Assembly: GCA_026388865.1 (NCBI GenBank) | Contig: JAPLIX010000468.1 | Span: 1-5,196, forward strand | Direction of reading: 5' to 3' | Length of the DNA: 5,196 bases | Source of the DNA: Pseudomonadota bacterium | GTDB taxonomy: Bacteria > Desulfobacterota > WTBG01 > CAIYCZ01 | In this document: one piece after another, positions 1-5,196 of the stretch | Numbering within the stretch: position 1 is the first letter of the stretch | How the letters are laid out: each line of letters begins with the position of its first letter | The notes under the pieces: generated by a model | Databases searched by the model: none | Told to the model about the DNA's origin: nothing | Seen by the model: only the letters and a program-made list of their open reading frames with translations | Made by a program: the position numbers and the translations under genes

Positions 1-1
1 C

Positions 2-1297
2 ATGGGCGCCGGGACGTATACCGGCATTGAAGCGGTGAGCAACAGCCTTCCCTTGCTCCGGGAGCCGAAGGTGCAGACGGCGCATCGCACCATGCGCTAT
101 ATGGCGTTTTCGCTGGCCTTCACGGTGGTGGGGCTCATGCTTGCGTTTCTCCTGTACCGGGTTGATTTCCAGGCCGGCAAGACCCTGAATGCCGTGTTTT
201 TTGAACGCATGACAGCAGGGTGGGGTACATCAGGCTACCTGTTTTTGCTGGTGACCCTCATTTCAGAAGCAACGATACTGTTTGTTGCAGCTCAGACCGG
301 TTTTTTGGGCGGCCCGCAGGTGCTGTCAAATATGGCGCTGGACCGGTGGGTGCCAACACGCTTTACCATGCTGAGTGACCGGCTCGTAACACAGAACGGC
401 ATTCTGATCATGGGTGTCTCGGCATTGCTGCTGATGATTTTCACCCGGGGCTCCGTGCAGTTTCTGGTTGTGCTTTACAGTATCAACGTTTTTATTACTT
501 TTGCCCTGTCACAGCTCGGCATGGTGCGGCACTGGCTGCAGGTCAGAGCGGAAGCACCAAGCTGGAAGAAAAAGCTTTTTGTAAATGGCGTGGGGTTGTC
601 CCTCACCCTGTTTATACTTGTTTCCGTGGTCATAATCAAATTTAATGAAGGGGGCTGGATCACGCTGCTAGTAACCGGAACACTGATTGTCCTATGTTTT
701 GCCATCAAGCGGCACTACAGCAAAACATCACAGCTTCTTCAGAGGCTGGATAACCTCATCGTTGATGTGGTTGAATCTACCAAGCCAAAATATAATCTGG
801 AATCAGCGGCAGATTTAAAACAGCCGTCGGGATTTGACCCCCGGGAGAAGACGGCCGTGGTGCTGGTGAGCGGTTTTAACGGCATGGGACTGCACACGCT
901 GTTTGGCGTTTTACGGACCTTTGAAGGAGTTTTTAAAAATTATGTTTTTGTTCTTGTGGGCGCGGTTGATACCGGAAGCTTCAAGGGAGCTGAGCAGATA
1001 GAGCAGCTTCAGGCCCACATAAAATCGGAGATAAACCGCTATGTGCTCTTTATGCGCAGACAGGGTTTTTGTGCTGACGGATACAGCTCCATTGCTGTTG
1101 ATGTAGTGGATGAGATTGCCCAGCTTGCGCCGAAGATTATGGAGGTATATCCGCAGGCGGTTTTCTTCGGCGGCCAGCTGGTATTCCCTGAAGACCCGTT
1201 CTTGTCCCGGTGGCTCCATAACTACACGATTTTTACCATCCAGAAACGGCTCTATCAGCAGGGGATGCTGGTAGTGATCATGCCGATACGGGTTTAA
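2..1297 (+). CDS. KimA-like APC-superfamily permease, probable potassium transporter (5' end missing)
   Basis: An open frame enters from the left edge and runs to TAA at 1295-1297, giving 431 visible residues. The first ATG is almost certainly internal, because the visible protein starts with GAGTYTGIEAVSNSLPLL, which matches the mid-protein TM6 region of KimA-type transporters (TGxEAISNxxP). KimA proteins are about 600 residues, so roughly 170-230 residues lie off the window. Other family hallmarks are FLGGPQVLSNMALDRWVPTRF (about 101-121), the SQLGMVRHW segment (170-178) and KFNEGGWITLL (213-223), the last resembling the KF.EGAW motif of KimA and KUP proteins. Hydrophobic segments lie near 34-52, 77-97, 132-147, 153-171, 197-213 and 217-234. 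Residues 240-431 form a soluble, probably cytoplasmic, domain with alternating beta/alpha segments (TAVVLVSGFNG, YVFVLVGAVD, AVFFGGQLVFPEDP), ending in HNYTIFTIQKRLYQQG and MPIRV. In Bacillus, KimA imports K+ with protons and is controlled by c-di-AMP. Potassium as substrate here is inferred from family membership; another APC substrate is possible. Confidence 0.82.
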   Translation: MGAGTYTGIEAVSNSLPLLREPKVQTAHRTMRYMAFSLAFTVVGLMLAFLLYRVDFQAGKTLNAVFFERMTAGWGTSGYLFLLVTLISEATILFVAAQTGFLGGPQVLSNMALDRWVPTRFTMLSDRLVTQNGILIMGVSALLLMIFTRGSVQFLVVLYSINVFITFALSQLGMVRHWLQVRAEAPSWKKKLFVNGVGLSLTLFILVSVVIIKFNEGGWITLLVTGTLIVLCFAIKRHYSKTSQLLQRLDNLIVDVVESTKPKYNLESAADLKQPSGFDPREKTAVVLVSGFNGMGLHTLFGVLRTFEGVFKNYVFVLVGAVDTGSFKGAEQIEQLQAHIKSEINRYVLFMRRQGFCADGYSSIAVDVVDEIAQLAPKIMEVYPQAVFFGGQLVFPEDPFLSRWLHNYTIFTIQKRLYQQGMLVVIMPIRV

Positions 1298-1306
1298 ATA
1301 GCGGCG

Positions 1307-1327
1307 AGTGAATAGTGAATAGTGAAA
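1307..1327. repeat. AGTGAAT heptamer tandem repeat, three copies
   Basis: Three head-to-tail heptamers follow the permease stop codon by nine bases: AGTGAAT, AGTGAAT, AGTGAAA. A related run (GAGTGAT, GAGTGGT, GAGTGGC) occurs at 4894-4914. The shape resembles the short tandem heptamer repeats described in cyanobacteria, but the unit differs and no function is known. Confidence 0.7.
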
Positions 1328-1331
1328 AGGA

Positions 1332-1355
1332 TTCAAGGGTTCAAGGGGCCAAGGA
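1332..1355. repeat. TTCAAGGG octamer tandem repeat
   Basis: Two perfect octamers TTCAAGGG stand head to tail, followed by a degenerate third, GCCAAGGA. The run sits only a few bases after the heptamer array and before the palindromic element, so the gap is built of consecutive different repeat types. It is short, and two perfect copies alone are modest evidence. Confidence 0.5.
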
Positions 1356-1366
1356 GAACAGGGGGG

Positions 1367-1407
1367 TCATTGCGAGGAATGAGTCAGCGGCGAATGACGC
1401 GGCAATC
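1367..1407. repeat. REP-like imperfect palindrome (TCATTGCGAGGA...GGCAATC)
   Basis: The element begins TCATTGCGAGGA and ends CGCGGCAATC. ATTGC at 1369-1373 is complementary to GCAAT at 1402-1406, giving a possible stem. TCATT at 1367-1371 can pair alternatively with AATGA at 1378-1382 or 1393-1397. From memory, the TCATTGCGAG...GCAATC type is a dispersed intergenic palindrome in many bacterial genomes, usually with a GAGCGAAGCGACG-like middle; here the middle is altered (GAATGAGTCAGCGGCGAATGA). Without the rest of the genome the copy number cannot be shown. Confidence 0.6.
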
Positions 1408-1440
1408 TATCCTTCTGTATTGGTAAATGCAATAATATTT

Positions 1441-1468
1441 TTTACTATGTTAACCAGACTTATAAAAT
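1441..1468 (+). promoter_or_regulatory. possible sigma70-type promoter for the MFS gene
   Basis: TTTACT at 1441-1446 matches TTGACA at four of six bases. TAAAAT at 1463-1468 matches TATAAT at five of six, with a 16-base spacer. The site lies in the one AT-rich stretch of this gap. A transcript from here would start near 1475 and carry the octamer array in its leader. This is consensus matching only, and AT-rich DNA gives chance matches. Confidence 0.3.
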
Positions 1469-1477
1469 ACCGAAAGG

Positions 1478-1525
1478 CCGATTAACCGATTTACCCATTC
1501 ACCGATTAACCTATTCGTTAATTAA
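1478..1525. repeat. degenerate CCGATTAA/CCCATTCA octamer tandem array
   Basis: The stretch reads with a strict 8-base period: CCGATTAA, CCGATTTA, CCCATTCA, CCGATTAA, CCTATTCG, then a decayed TTAATTAA. The same family recurs at 4925-4956, including two exact CCCATTCA units. The array ends 28 bases before the GTG start of the MFS gene, so it would lie in that gene's 5' leader if transcription starts upstream. It is partly complementary to the heptamer run at 1307-1327 (GAATAG with CTATTC, GTGAAT with ATTCAC). Confidence 0.7.
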
Positions 1526-1542
1526 ATTATTTCTTATCAAAC

Positions 1543-1546
1543 AGGA
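1543..1546 (+). promoter_or_regulatory. ribosome binding site (AGGA) deciding the GTG start at 1554
   Basis: AGGA stands seven bases before GTG at 1554. No ATG, GTG or TTG lies in frame between the octamer array and this codon, and the next in-frame ATG (residue 19) is already inside TM1. The site therefore supports the GTG start. Confidence 0.65.
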
Positions 1547-1553
1547 ATTTATC

Positions 1554-2744
1554 GTGTCCTCTACTGATGACAATAAAAAGAGAGTTGCGCTGCAGTTTAT
1601 TCTCCTTATGGGCGTGGTCAGCCTGTTCGGGGATATTACCTATGAGGGTGCTCGAAGCATTAATGGCCCGTATATGGCTATGCTGGGAGCAACGGCCGGC
1701 ATTGTGGGGCTGGTCGCGGGCATCGGTGAATTCAGCGGATACGCGCTGCGGCTGCTGTCAGGGTATTATGCGGACCGCACCAGGGCTTACTGGCCCTTGA
1801 CGATAGTCGGCTACGGCCTGATTATGTCCATCCCGCTGATGGCGCTGGCCAATAACTGGCAGGTGGCGGCAGTGCTGGTGATATGCGAGCGGATGGGCAA
1901 GGCAATACGCTCTCCCGCCCGTGACGCGATACTGTCCCATGCCACCAAGCAGGTGGGAAGGGGCTGGGGCTTCGGCATCCATGAAGCAATGGACCAGATC
2001 GGCGCTATTGTCGGCCCGCTGATTTTTACCGCTGTCATTATTTTTAACGGCAGCTACCGCACCGGATTCAGCATCCTGTGGGTGCCCGCGGTTCTCACGC
2101 TCGCCATGGTTATTGCCGCGCGGATGAAAGTTCCGTCACCGGAAAAACTGGAGCAACCAGACGCTGTAGCCGCCAGTGCTGTCCCGGCAAGCACCCATCT
2201 CCCGAAAGTCTTCTGGCTTTACGCGGTGTTCATCTTTCTGAGCGTGGGAGGGTTCGCCCATTTCCAGATCATCTCCTATCATCTGAAAATCCGGGCTGTT
2301 GTTTCAGACGCGCAGATACCGTTATTTTATGCCATTGCCATGGGCGTGGACGGCGTGGTTGCGCTCATAATAGGCAAAGCCTATGACAAGGTCGGTCTGA
2401 AAACCCTGATAAGCATTCCTCTTCTGACCCTGCTCATACCTTTTTTTGCGTTTTCTTCCAGTTATGGATTTGCGCTGTTTGGCATAATTCTCTGGGGGGC
2501 GGTGATGGGTATTCATGAGACCGTCATGCGCGCGGCAATCGCGGACCTGATTCCCATAGCGCGGCGCGGCTCGGCATACGGGATATTTAACACGATCTAC
2601 GGCGTGTCATTCCTGGTTGGTTCGGCGGTGATGGGATTTCTGTATGACAAAGCGCCGGGGTCCATTAATGCTTTTGTGGTGCTTCTGGAAGTGGTTTCAG
2701 TGCCGATTCTGTTCGCAGTGCTGAAGGAACTGCGGCACCGCTGA
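1554..2744 (+). CDS. major facilitator superfamily (MFS) transporter, substrate unknown
   Basis: The 396-residue protein has about twelve hydrophobic segments, arranged as two sets of six separated by a hydrophilic linker near 192-217; this is the normal MFS size and layout. The loop 2-3 signature is seen as GYYADRTRAYWP (70-81), a form of G-x3-D-R-x-G-R. Its counterpart in the second half is GKAYDKVGLKTL (274-285). Other conserved-looking blocks are GDITYEGARSINGPY (26-40) in or next to TM1, ERMGKAIRSPARDAIL (112-127) after TM4, and YGIFNTIYGVSFLVGS near 342-357. Charged residues D27, E31 and R34 at the first helix suggest a coupled, probably proton-driven, carrier; this is inference. It starts with GTG behind AGGA and ends with three consecutive in-frame stops, TGA TAA TAA. 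It stands 256 bases after the permease and 152 before the next gene, so it may be its own transcription unit. The family is widespread, and I cannot name a substrate; export of small molecules is only one possibility. Confidence 0.88.
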   Translation: MSSTDDNKKRVALQFILLMGVVSLFGDITYEGARSINGPYMAMLGATAGIVGLVAGIGEFSGYALRLLSGYYADRTRAYWPLTIVGYGLIMSIPLMALANNWQVAAVLVICERMGKAIRSPARDAILSHATKQVGRGWGFGIHEAMDQIGAIVGPLIFTAVIIFNGSYRTGFSILWVPAVLTLAMVIAARMKVPSPEKLEQPDAVAASAVPASTHLPKVFWLYAVFIFLSVGGFAHFQIISYHLKIRAVVSDAQIPLFYAIAMGVDGVVALIIGKAYDKVGLKTLISIPLLTLLIPFFAFSSSYGFALFGIILWGAVMGIHETVMRAAIADLIPIARRGSAYGIFNTIYGVSFLVGSAVMGFLYDKAPGSINAFVVLLEVVSVPILFAVLKELRHR

Positions 2745-2883
2745 TAATAATTCTTCATAAAGACCGGAGCAGGTATCGCTAATTACACTATCTGTGGGTA
2801 TCGTTCAACAATAACAGAGCAATGCATCAATAGCCTGGGAAAAAGTTTAATGGCGAAGCATCTCACTTTCAGAACTAAAGAAC

Positions 2884-2888
2884 GGGGA
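2884..2888 (+). promoter_or_regulatory. ribosome binding site (GGGGA) deciding the TTG start at 2897
   Basis: GGGGA stands eight bases before TTG at 2897. An in-frame TAA at 2876-2878 rules out an earlier start, and the first in-frame ATG (residue 87) would remove the first membrane segments. TTG is therefore the best start, though a rare one. The rest of the gap 2745-2896 shows no clear promoter or terminator. Confidence 0.55.
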
Positions 2889-2896
2889 TAGATCTC

Positions 2897-4909
2897 TTGT
2901 ATAACATTCCACAACTGCTTCCACGGACGACGTTCTGCGTGATCCTATCGTTGCTTGCGGCGCTGATCCTCACCCTCTATCGATCATGGCTCTACTATGA
3001 GAGAGCGACGGCGCTCAGCGAGCTTACCCTGAAGCAGCGTCTCGGCCTGTTCTGGGTCGGGTTTCGCCTGGACTTTGTCATCGTCAGCCGGACCACTATT
3101 GCCCTGGTTCTCATCCTGCTGTTTATACCCGAATCAACTGCGAAAAGCTTAAACATGGTTTTTCGTATCTTTGCGGCAATCGTTTTCTTCGTTATCTTTC
3201 TTGCTGAAACAGCAGGGGTCTACTTCTTTCGCTACTATGATTTCCGTCCCAACTACCTCGTTCTTGAGTACGGTGCTGATCCGGAAGTGCTGCGTGCAAT
3301 TTCCAAAGCCTATCCTTTATTGCGCATCATAGTGCTGAGTGTTTTGGGCACCCTGATAGCAATCTTCATCCTCCCCCGGGCAGTCTATCTCCACGCCGGC
3401 ATCGATGGCGGGGCTCTCCTCTGGTGGTGGGACCGGGTGGGGATTTTTCTCTGTCTTTTGCTGACCGGTTTTGCCACACGGGGTACGCTGTCTCACCGTT
3501 CACTGAATCCCAGTTTTGCTGCGGTTACGCAGAACCGCATTGCCAATGAAATCGCCGGATGCGGTATTTTTAACGTTCTGTATGGATGGGGACATCAGCT
3601 GCAGAACGAATTCACCGATCTCAAAACCGTCATAAAACTTCTTCCGCCCGCTGAATCGATGCAACGGTCGCAGGCGGTGCTGTCAGTGCAGGGGCGCCTG
3701 ACGTATGATGCGCCGAATCCTCTGGTGCGTGTCATTAATCCGGGCACGCCAGCACAGCCCTTGAATGTCGTCATGGTCGTCATGGAAAGTTTCACCAACC
3801 GGCTCGTTGGCGCGGTTGGCGGCAGCCCGGCCCTGACACCGGAGTTTGATAAACTGGCCGCCCGGGGCATTCTTCTGGAACAGTGTTATGCGACCGGGGA
3901 AAGGACCATTCAGGGTTTGGAAGCTGCTGTTGCATCGTTTCCGCCGCTTCCCGGCGCCGGAGTTGTGAAGCGGCCGCATGCGCGGCAAAGCTTTGCGACC
4001 CTTGCCGGCATCCTTAAAGAACGGGAGTACGAAACGCTGTTCCTGTACGGCGGACAGGGTACGTTTGATCACATGCGCGGATTTTTTCTGAACAATGGGT
4101 TCAACACGTTTATAGAAGAGAAGGACTTTAAAAATCCGACATTTCGTGGCTCCTGGGGCGTCTCGGATGAGGACCTGTTCAGCCGCGCCGATCAGGAATT
4201 TCGCAGACTCACGGAACAGGGCCGTAATTTTTTCGCCACGTTACTCACTGTTTCACTCCATTCACCGTGGGAATATCCACCGGACAGAATCCAGCCTCTT
4301 AAGGCCGGCACACCGGTTCCGCAGGGTTTCGTGCTGGAGGAGCTGAACAACTTCCTGTACGCGGATTACGCTGTCGGGCAGTTTATGCGAGAGGCTCGCA
4401 GCGCTCCCTATTTTGCTGATACCGTGTTTGTATTCGTCGGTGATCACGGGGTCCATCTTCGCGGTCGCGATCTGATTCCCATTGACGATTATCTTGTCCC
4501 CGCGCTGTTTTTTGCACCCGGCCGTTTGCTGCCGAAGCGTGTCGGCACCGTAACAAGTCAAATCGATCTTCCGCCGACGATCATGGGAATTCTTGGAGGC
4601 GAGTATCGAAGCCCGTTTTTTGGCCGCGATGTGCTGAGTTCCGATGATGATGCAAATTTCGCCATCATCATCTACAATAAGAAACGGTATGGAATCGTCT
4701 CCGGGTCCCAGCTGGTAGTCCTGACCGAAACCGGAGAAACGCTGGCCTATGAACGCAGCAATGTCAATGCATCATGGCTGCCGGTTACAGTATTATTGCA
4801 GCATCAGGAGATCAGCCGTAATGCCAGAGCGTTGCTTGGCGCTGCTGAAAAGCTTTTGATAAGCGGCCGTTACAACACTGCCGCACACTTAAAGAGTGAT
4901 GAGTGGTGA
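2897..4909 (+). CDS. LTA synthase/MdoB-like membrane phosphotransferase (sulfatase superfamily)
   Basis: The 670-residue protein has an N-terminal membrane part of about five helices (near 13-28, 51-78, 88-110, 139-160, 176-193) and a C-terminal catalytic domain (about 288-580) expected outside the cytoplasmic membrane. This is the layout of LtaS, which polymerises glycerol phosphate from phosphatidylglycerol, and of MdoB/OpgB, which moves phosphoglycerol to periplasmic glucans. Catalytic signs are: a metal-binding Glu in VVMES (E297); the likely Thr nucleophile in ATGERTIQGLEA (T337), followed by SFPPLPG and VVKRP; SWGVSDEDLF (419-428), typical of the family; a His in VSLHSPWEYP (H455); and the metal-binding pair in VFVGDHGVH (D516, H517). 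All key positions seem intact, so the enzyme should be active. Threonine rather than cysteine at the nucleophile position separates it from true sulfatases. Donor and acceptor are unknown; transfer of phosphoglycerol or a similar group to a glycan or lipid is the best guess. About 90 residues follow the catalytic core, and the last four (SDEW) are encoded by a heptamer repeat. Confidence 0.87.
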   Translation: MYNIPQLLPRTTFCVILSLLAALILTLYRSWLYYERATALSELTLKQRLGLFWVGFRLDFVIVSRTTIALVLILLFIPESTAKSLNMVFRIFAAIVFFVIFLAETAGVYFFRYYDFRPNYLVLEYGADPEVLRAISKAYPLLRIIVLSVLGTLIAIFILPRAVYLHAGIDGGALLWWWDRVGIFLCLLLTGFATRGTLSHRSLNPSFAAVTQNRIANEIAGCGIFNVLYGWGHQLQNEFTDLKTVIKLLPPAESMQRSQAVLSVQGRLTYDAPNPLVRVINPGTPAQPLNVVMVVMESFTNRLVGAVGGSPALTPEFDKLAARGILLEQCYATGERTIQGLEAAVASFPPLPGAGVVKRPHARQSFATLAGILKEREYETLFLYGGQGTFDHMRGFFLNNGFNTFIEEKDFKNPTFRGSWGVSDEDLFSRADQEFRRLTEQGRNFFATLLTVSLHSPWEYPPDRIQPLKAGTPVPQGFVLEELNNFLYADYAVGQFMREARSAPYFADTVFVFVGDHGVHLRGRDLIPIDDYLVPALFFAPGRLLPKRVGTVTSQIDLPPTIMGILGGEYRSPFFGRDVLSSDDDANFAIIIYNKKRYGIVSGSQLVVLTETGETLAYERSNVNASWLPVTVLLQHQEISRNARALLGAAEKLLISGRYNTAAHLKSDEW

Positions 4910-4914
4910 GTGGC
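4894..4914. repeat. GAGTGRY-type heptamer tandem repeat overlapping the stop codon
   Basis: Three heptamers, GAGTGAT, GAGTGGT and GAGTGGC, run across the end of the phosphotransferase gene. They encode its last residues and contain its TGA stop (4907-4909). They are related to the AGTGAAT run at 1307-1327, which also lies at the 3' side of a gene. Confidence 0.65.
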
Positions 4915-4934
4915 AAGTTTTAATCCCATTCACC
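4905..4934. terminator. hairpin between the convergent genes, possible terminator
   Basis: GGTGAGTGG at 4905-4913 pairs with CCATTCACC at 4926-4934, giving nine pairs with one G-U wobble and a 12-base loop. The stem can be extended past a one-base bulge using GAGT at 4901-4904. The arms come from the heptamer and octamer repeats. It overlaps the upstream stop codon and lies beyond the end of the convergent gene. No T-run follows, so it is not a classical Rho-independent terminator. Confidence 0.35.
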
Positions 4935-4956
4935 CATTCACCGACTCACCTATTGA
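4925..4956. repeat. CCCATTCA-type octamer tandem array
   Basis: Four octamers stand head to tail: CCCATTCA, CCCATTCA, CCGACTCA, CCTATTGA. They are the same family as those at 1478-1525 and lie on the right-hand side of a heptamer run, as there. They begin ten bases after the heptamers end. Confidence 0.7.
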
Positions 4957-4960
4957 CCCC

Positions 4961-5028
4961 GTCCTCCGCCCGCCTTCCAAAGCAAGCTTTGTGCAGAGGA
5001 CAGGCAGTAGCTGCTACGGAGGGTGGAC
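4961..5028. repeat. GC-rich imperfect palindromic element (GTCCTCC...GGTGGAC)
   Basis: The outer arms GTCCTCCGCCC (4961-4971) and GGAGGGTGGAC (5018-5028) are partly complementary: eight of eleven positions pair. Inside are AAAGCAAGCTTT (4979-4990) and GTAGCTGCTAC (5007-5017), two further short inverted repeats, and AGAGGACAGGCAGTAGC. From memory, this GGAGGAC/TAGCTAC-rich style is found in dispersed intergenic repeats of several bacterial phyla; no second copy is in the window. The right end overlaps the last codons and stop of the convergent gene. Confidence 0.5.
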
Positions 5029-5196
5029 GATTGACCGATCAAGTATTTCCCTCACCTTCTGCAGCAGCGCAGACATTGAAACCGGCTTCAATATTAACTC
5101 AAACCCTTCCTCAAGAAAGCTCTTCTTGTGGATGATGTCTGCGGTGTAGCCGCTGGTGAAAAGCACCGGAACCTCCGGCCTGATGCTCTGTATCTC
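5014..5196 (-). CDS. response-regulator receiver domain C-terminus, probably of a hybrid histidine kinase (partial)
   Basis: On the - strand an open frame enters from the right edge and ends at TAG (complement of 5014-5016), giving 60 visible residues without a start. The peptide contains PEVPVLFTSGYTADIIHK, where FTSGY carries the conserved Thr/Ser of receiver domains. After about twenty residues comes the invariant Lys in LILKPVS, then an amphipathic final helix (MSALLQKVREILD). These are the beta4-alpha4 and beta5-alpha5 parts of a CheY-like domain, and the phosphoacceptor Asp lies off the window. The protein ends a few residues after alpha5, so no output domain follows. That, together with the SGYTADIIHKK style, suggests the C-terminal receiver of a hybrid sensor kinase; a stand-alone receiver remains possible. 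The last residues (VHPP) and the stop come from the palindromic element. It is convergent with the phosphotransferase gene, with 104 bases between the stop codons. Confidence 0.83.
   Translation of the reverse strand, partial: EIQSIRPEVPVLFTSGYTADIIHKKSFLEEGFELILKPVSMSALLQKVREILDRSIVHPP

Noticed and set aside
911..1336. 141-residue ORF on the - strand
   Set aside because: It lies almost wholly antisense to the conserved C-terminal domain of the permease, has no recognisable motif and starts inside the repeat-rich gap.
1307..1525. Possible CRISPR array
   Set aside because: The units are 7-8 bases with no unique spacers between them, far from the usual 24-40 base repeats.
2078..2386. 102-residue + strand ORF inside the MFS gene
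   Set aside because: It is an out-of-frame shadow of a gene with clear family motifs throughout, and has no ribosome binding site or domain signal.
2772..2803. Direct repeat GGTATCG (2772-2778 and 2797-2803) as an operator upstream of the phosphotransferase gene
   Set aside because: Seven bases repeated once in a 152-base gap is weak, there is no dyad symmetry, and no convincing promoter lies beside it.
2745..2896. Terminator after the MFS gene
   Set aside because: I found no stem of useful length followed by a T-run; only the triple in-frame stop is clear.
3683..4072. 129-residue ORF on the - strand
   Set aside because: It is antisense to the catalytic core of the phosphotransferase, including the Thr nucleophile motif, and has low-complexity, basic composition.
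4896..5149. Two 79-residue + strand ORFs after the phosphotransferase
   Set aside because: They run through the heptamer, octamer and palindromic repeats and then antisense to the receiver-domain frame; their composition is that of translated repeats.

Overview
The window looks like a piece of a bacterial chromosome, probably from a Gram-negative lineage of the Desulfobacterota or Nitrospirota kind. This placement is inference. It rests on the style of the receiver-domain C-terminus at the right edge, on the KimA-like permease, and on the small GC-rich and AGTGAAT/CCCATTCA-type intergenic repeats, which I recall from such genomes. No rRNA or marker gene is present to settle it.

Layout: three genes lie on the + strand and one partial gene on the - strand. 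(1) Bases 2-1297 are the 3' two thirds of a KimA-like APC-superfamily permease, probably for potassium, with a C-terminal cytoplasmic domain. (2) The gap 1298-1553 is packed with small repeats: an AGTGAAT heptamer run, a TTCAAGGG octamer run, a palindromic element and a CCGATTAA-type octamer run, with a possible promoter before the last. (3) Bases 1554-2744 encode a complete 12-TM MFS transporter starting with GTG. (4) The gap 2745-2896 shows nothing convincing beyond the ribosome binding site of the next gene. (5) Bases 2897-4909 encode a complete membrane-anchored LTA-synthase/MdoB-like phosphotransferase (alkaline phosphatase/sulfatase superfamily) starting with TTG. (6) Bases 4894-5028 hold a second cluster of the same kinds of repeat. 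(7) Bases 5014-5196 on the - strand are the C-terminal end of a response-regulator receiver domain, probably from a hybrid histidine kinase, convergent with gene 5.

All products belong to the envelope or to signalling: ion uptake, small-molecule transport, periplasmic phosphoglycerol-type transfer and two-component sensing. The gaps of 256 and 152 bases argue against one tight operon, and nothing shows that they form a pathway. The least ordinary part is the intergenic repeat architecture. Two gaps share a left G-rich heptamer run and a right C-rich octamer run of complementary sense. In the second gap the repeats supply the last codons and stop of the upstream gene and the stop codon of the convergent gene. 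I did not find a clear new defence, mobile or RNA-based system.
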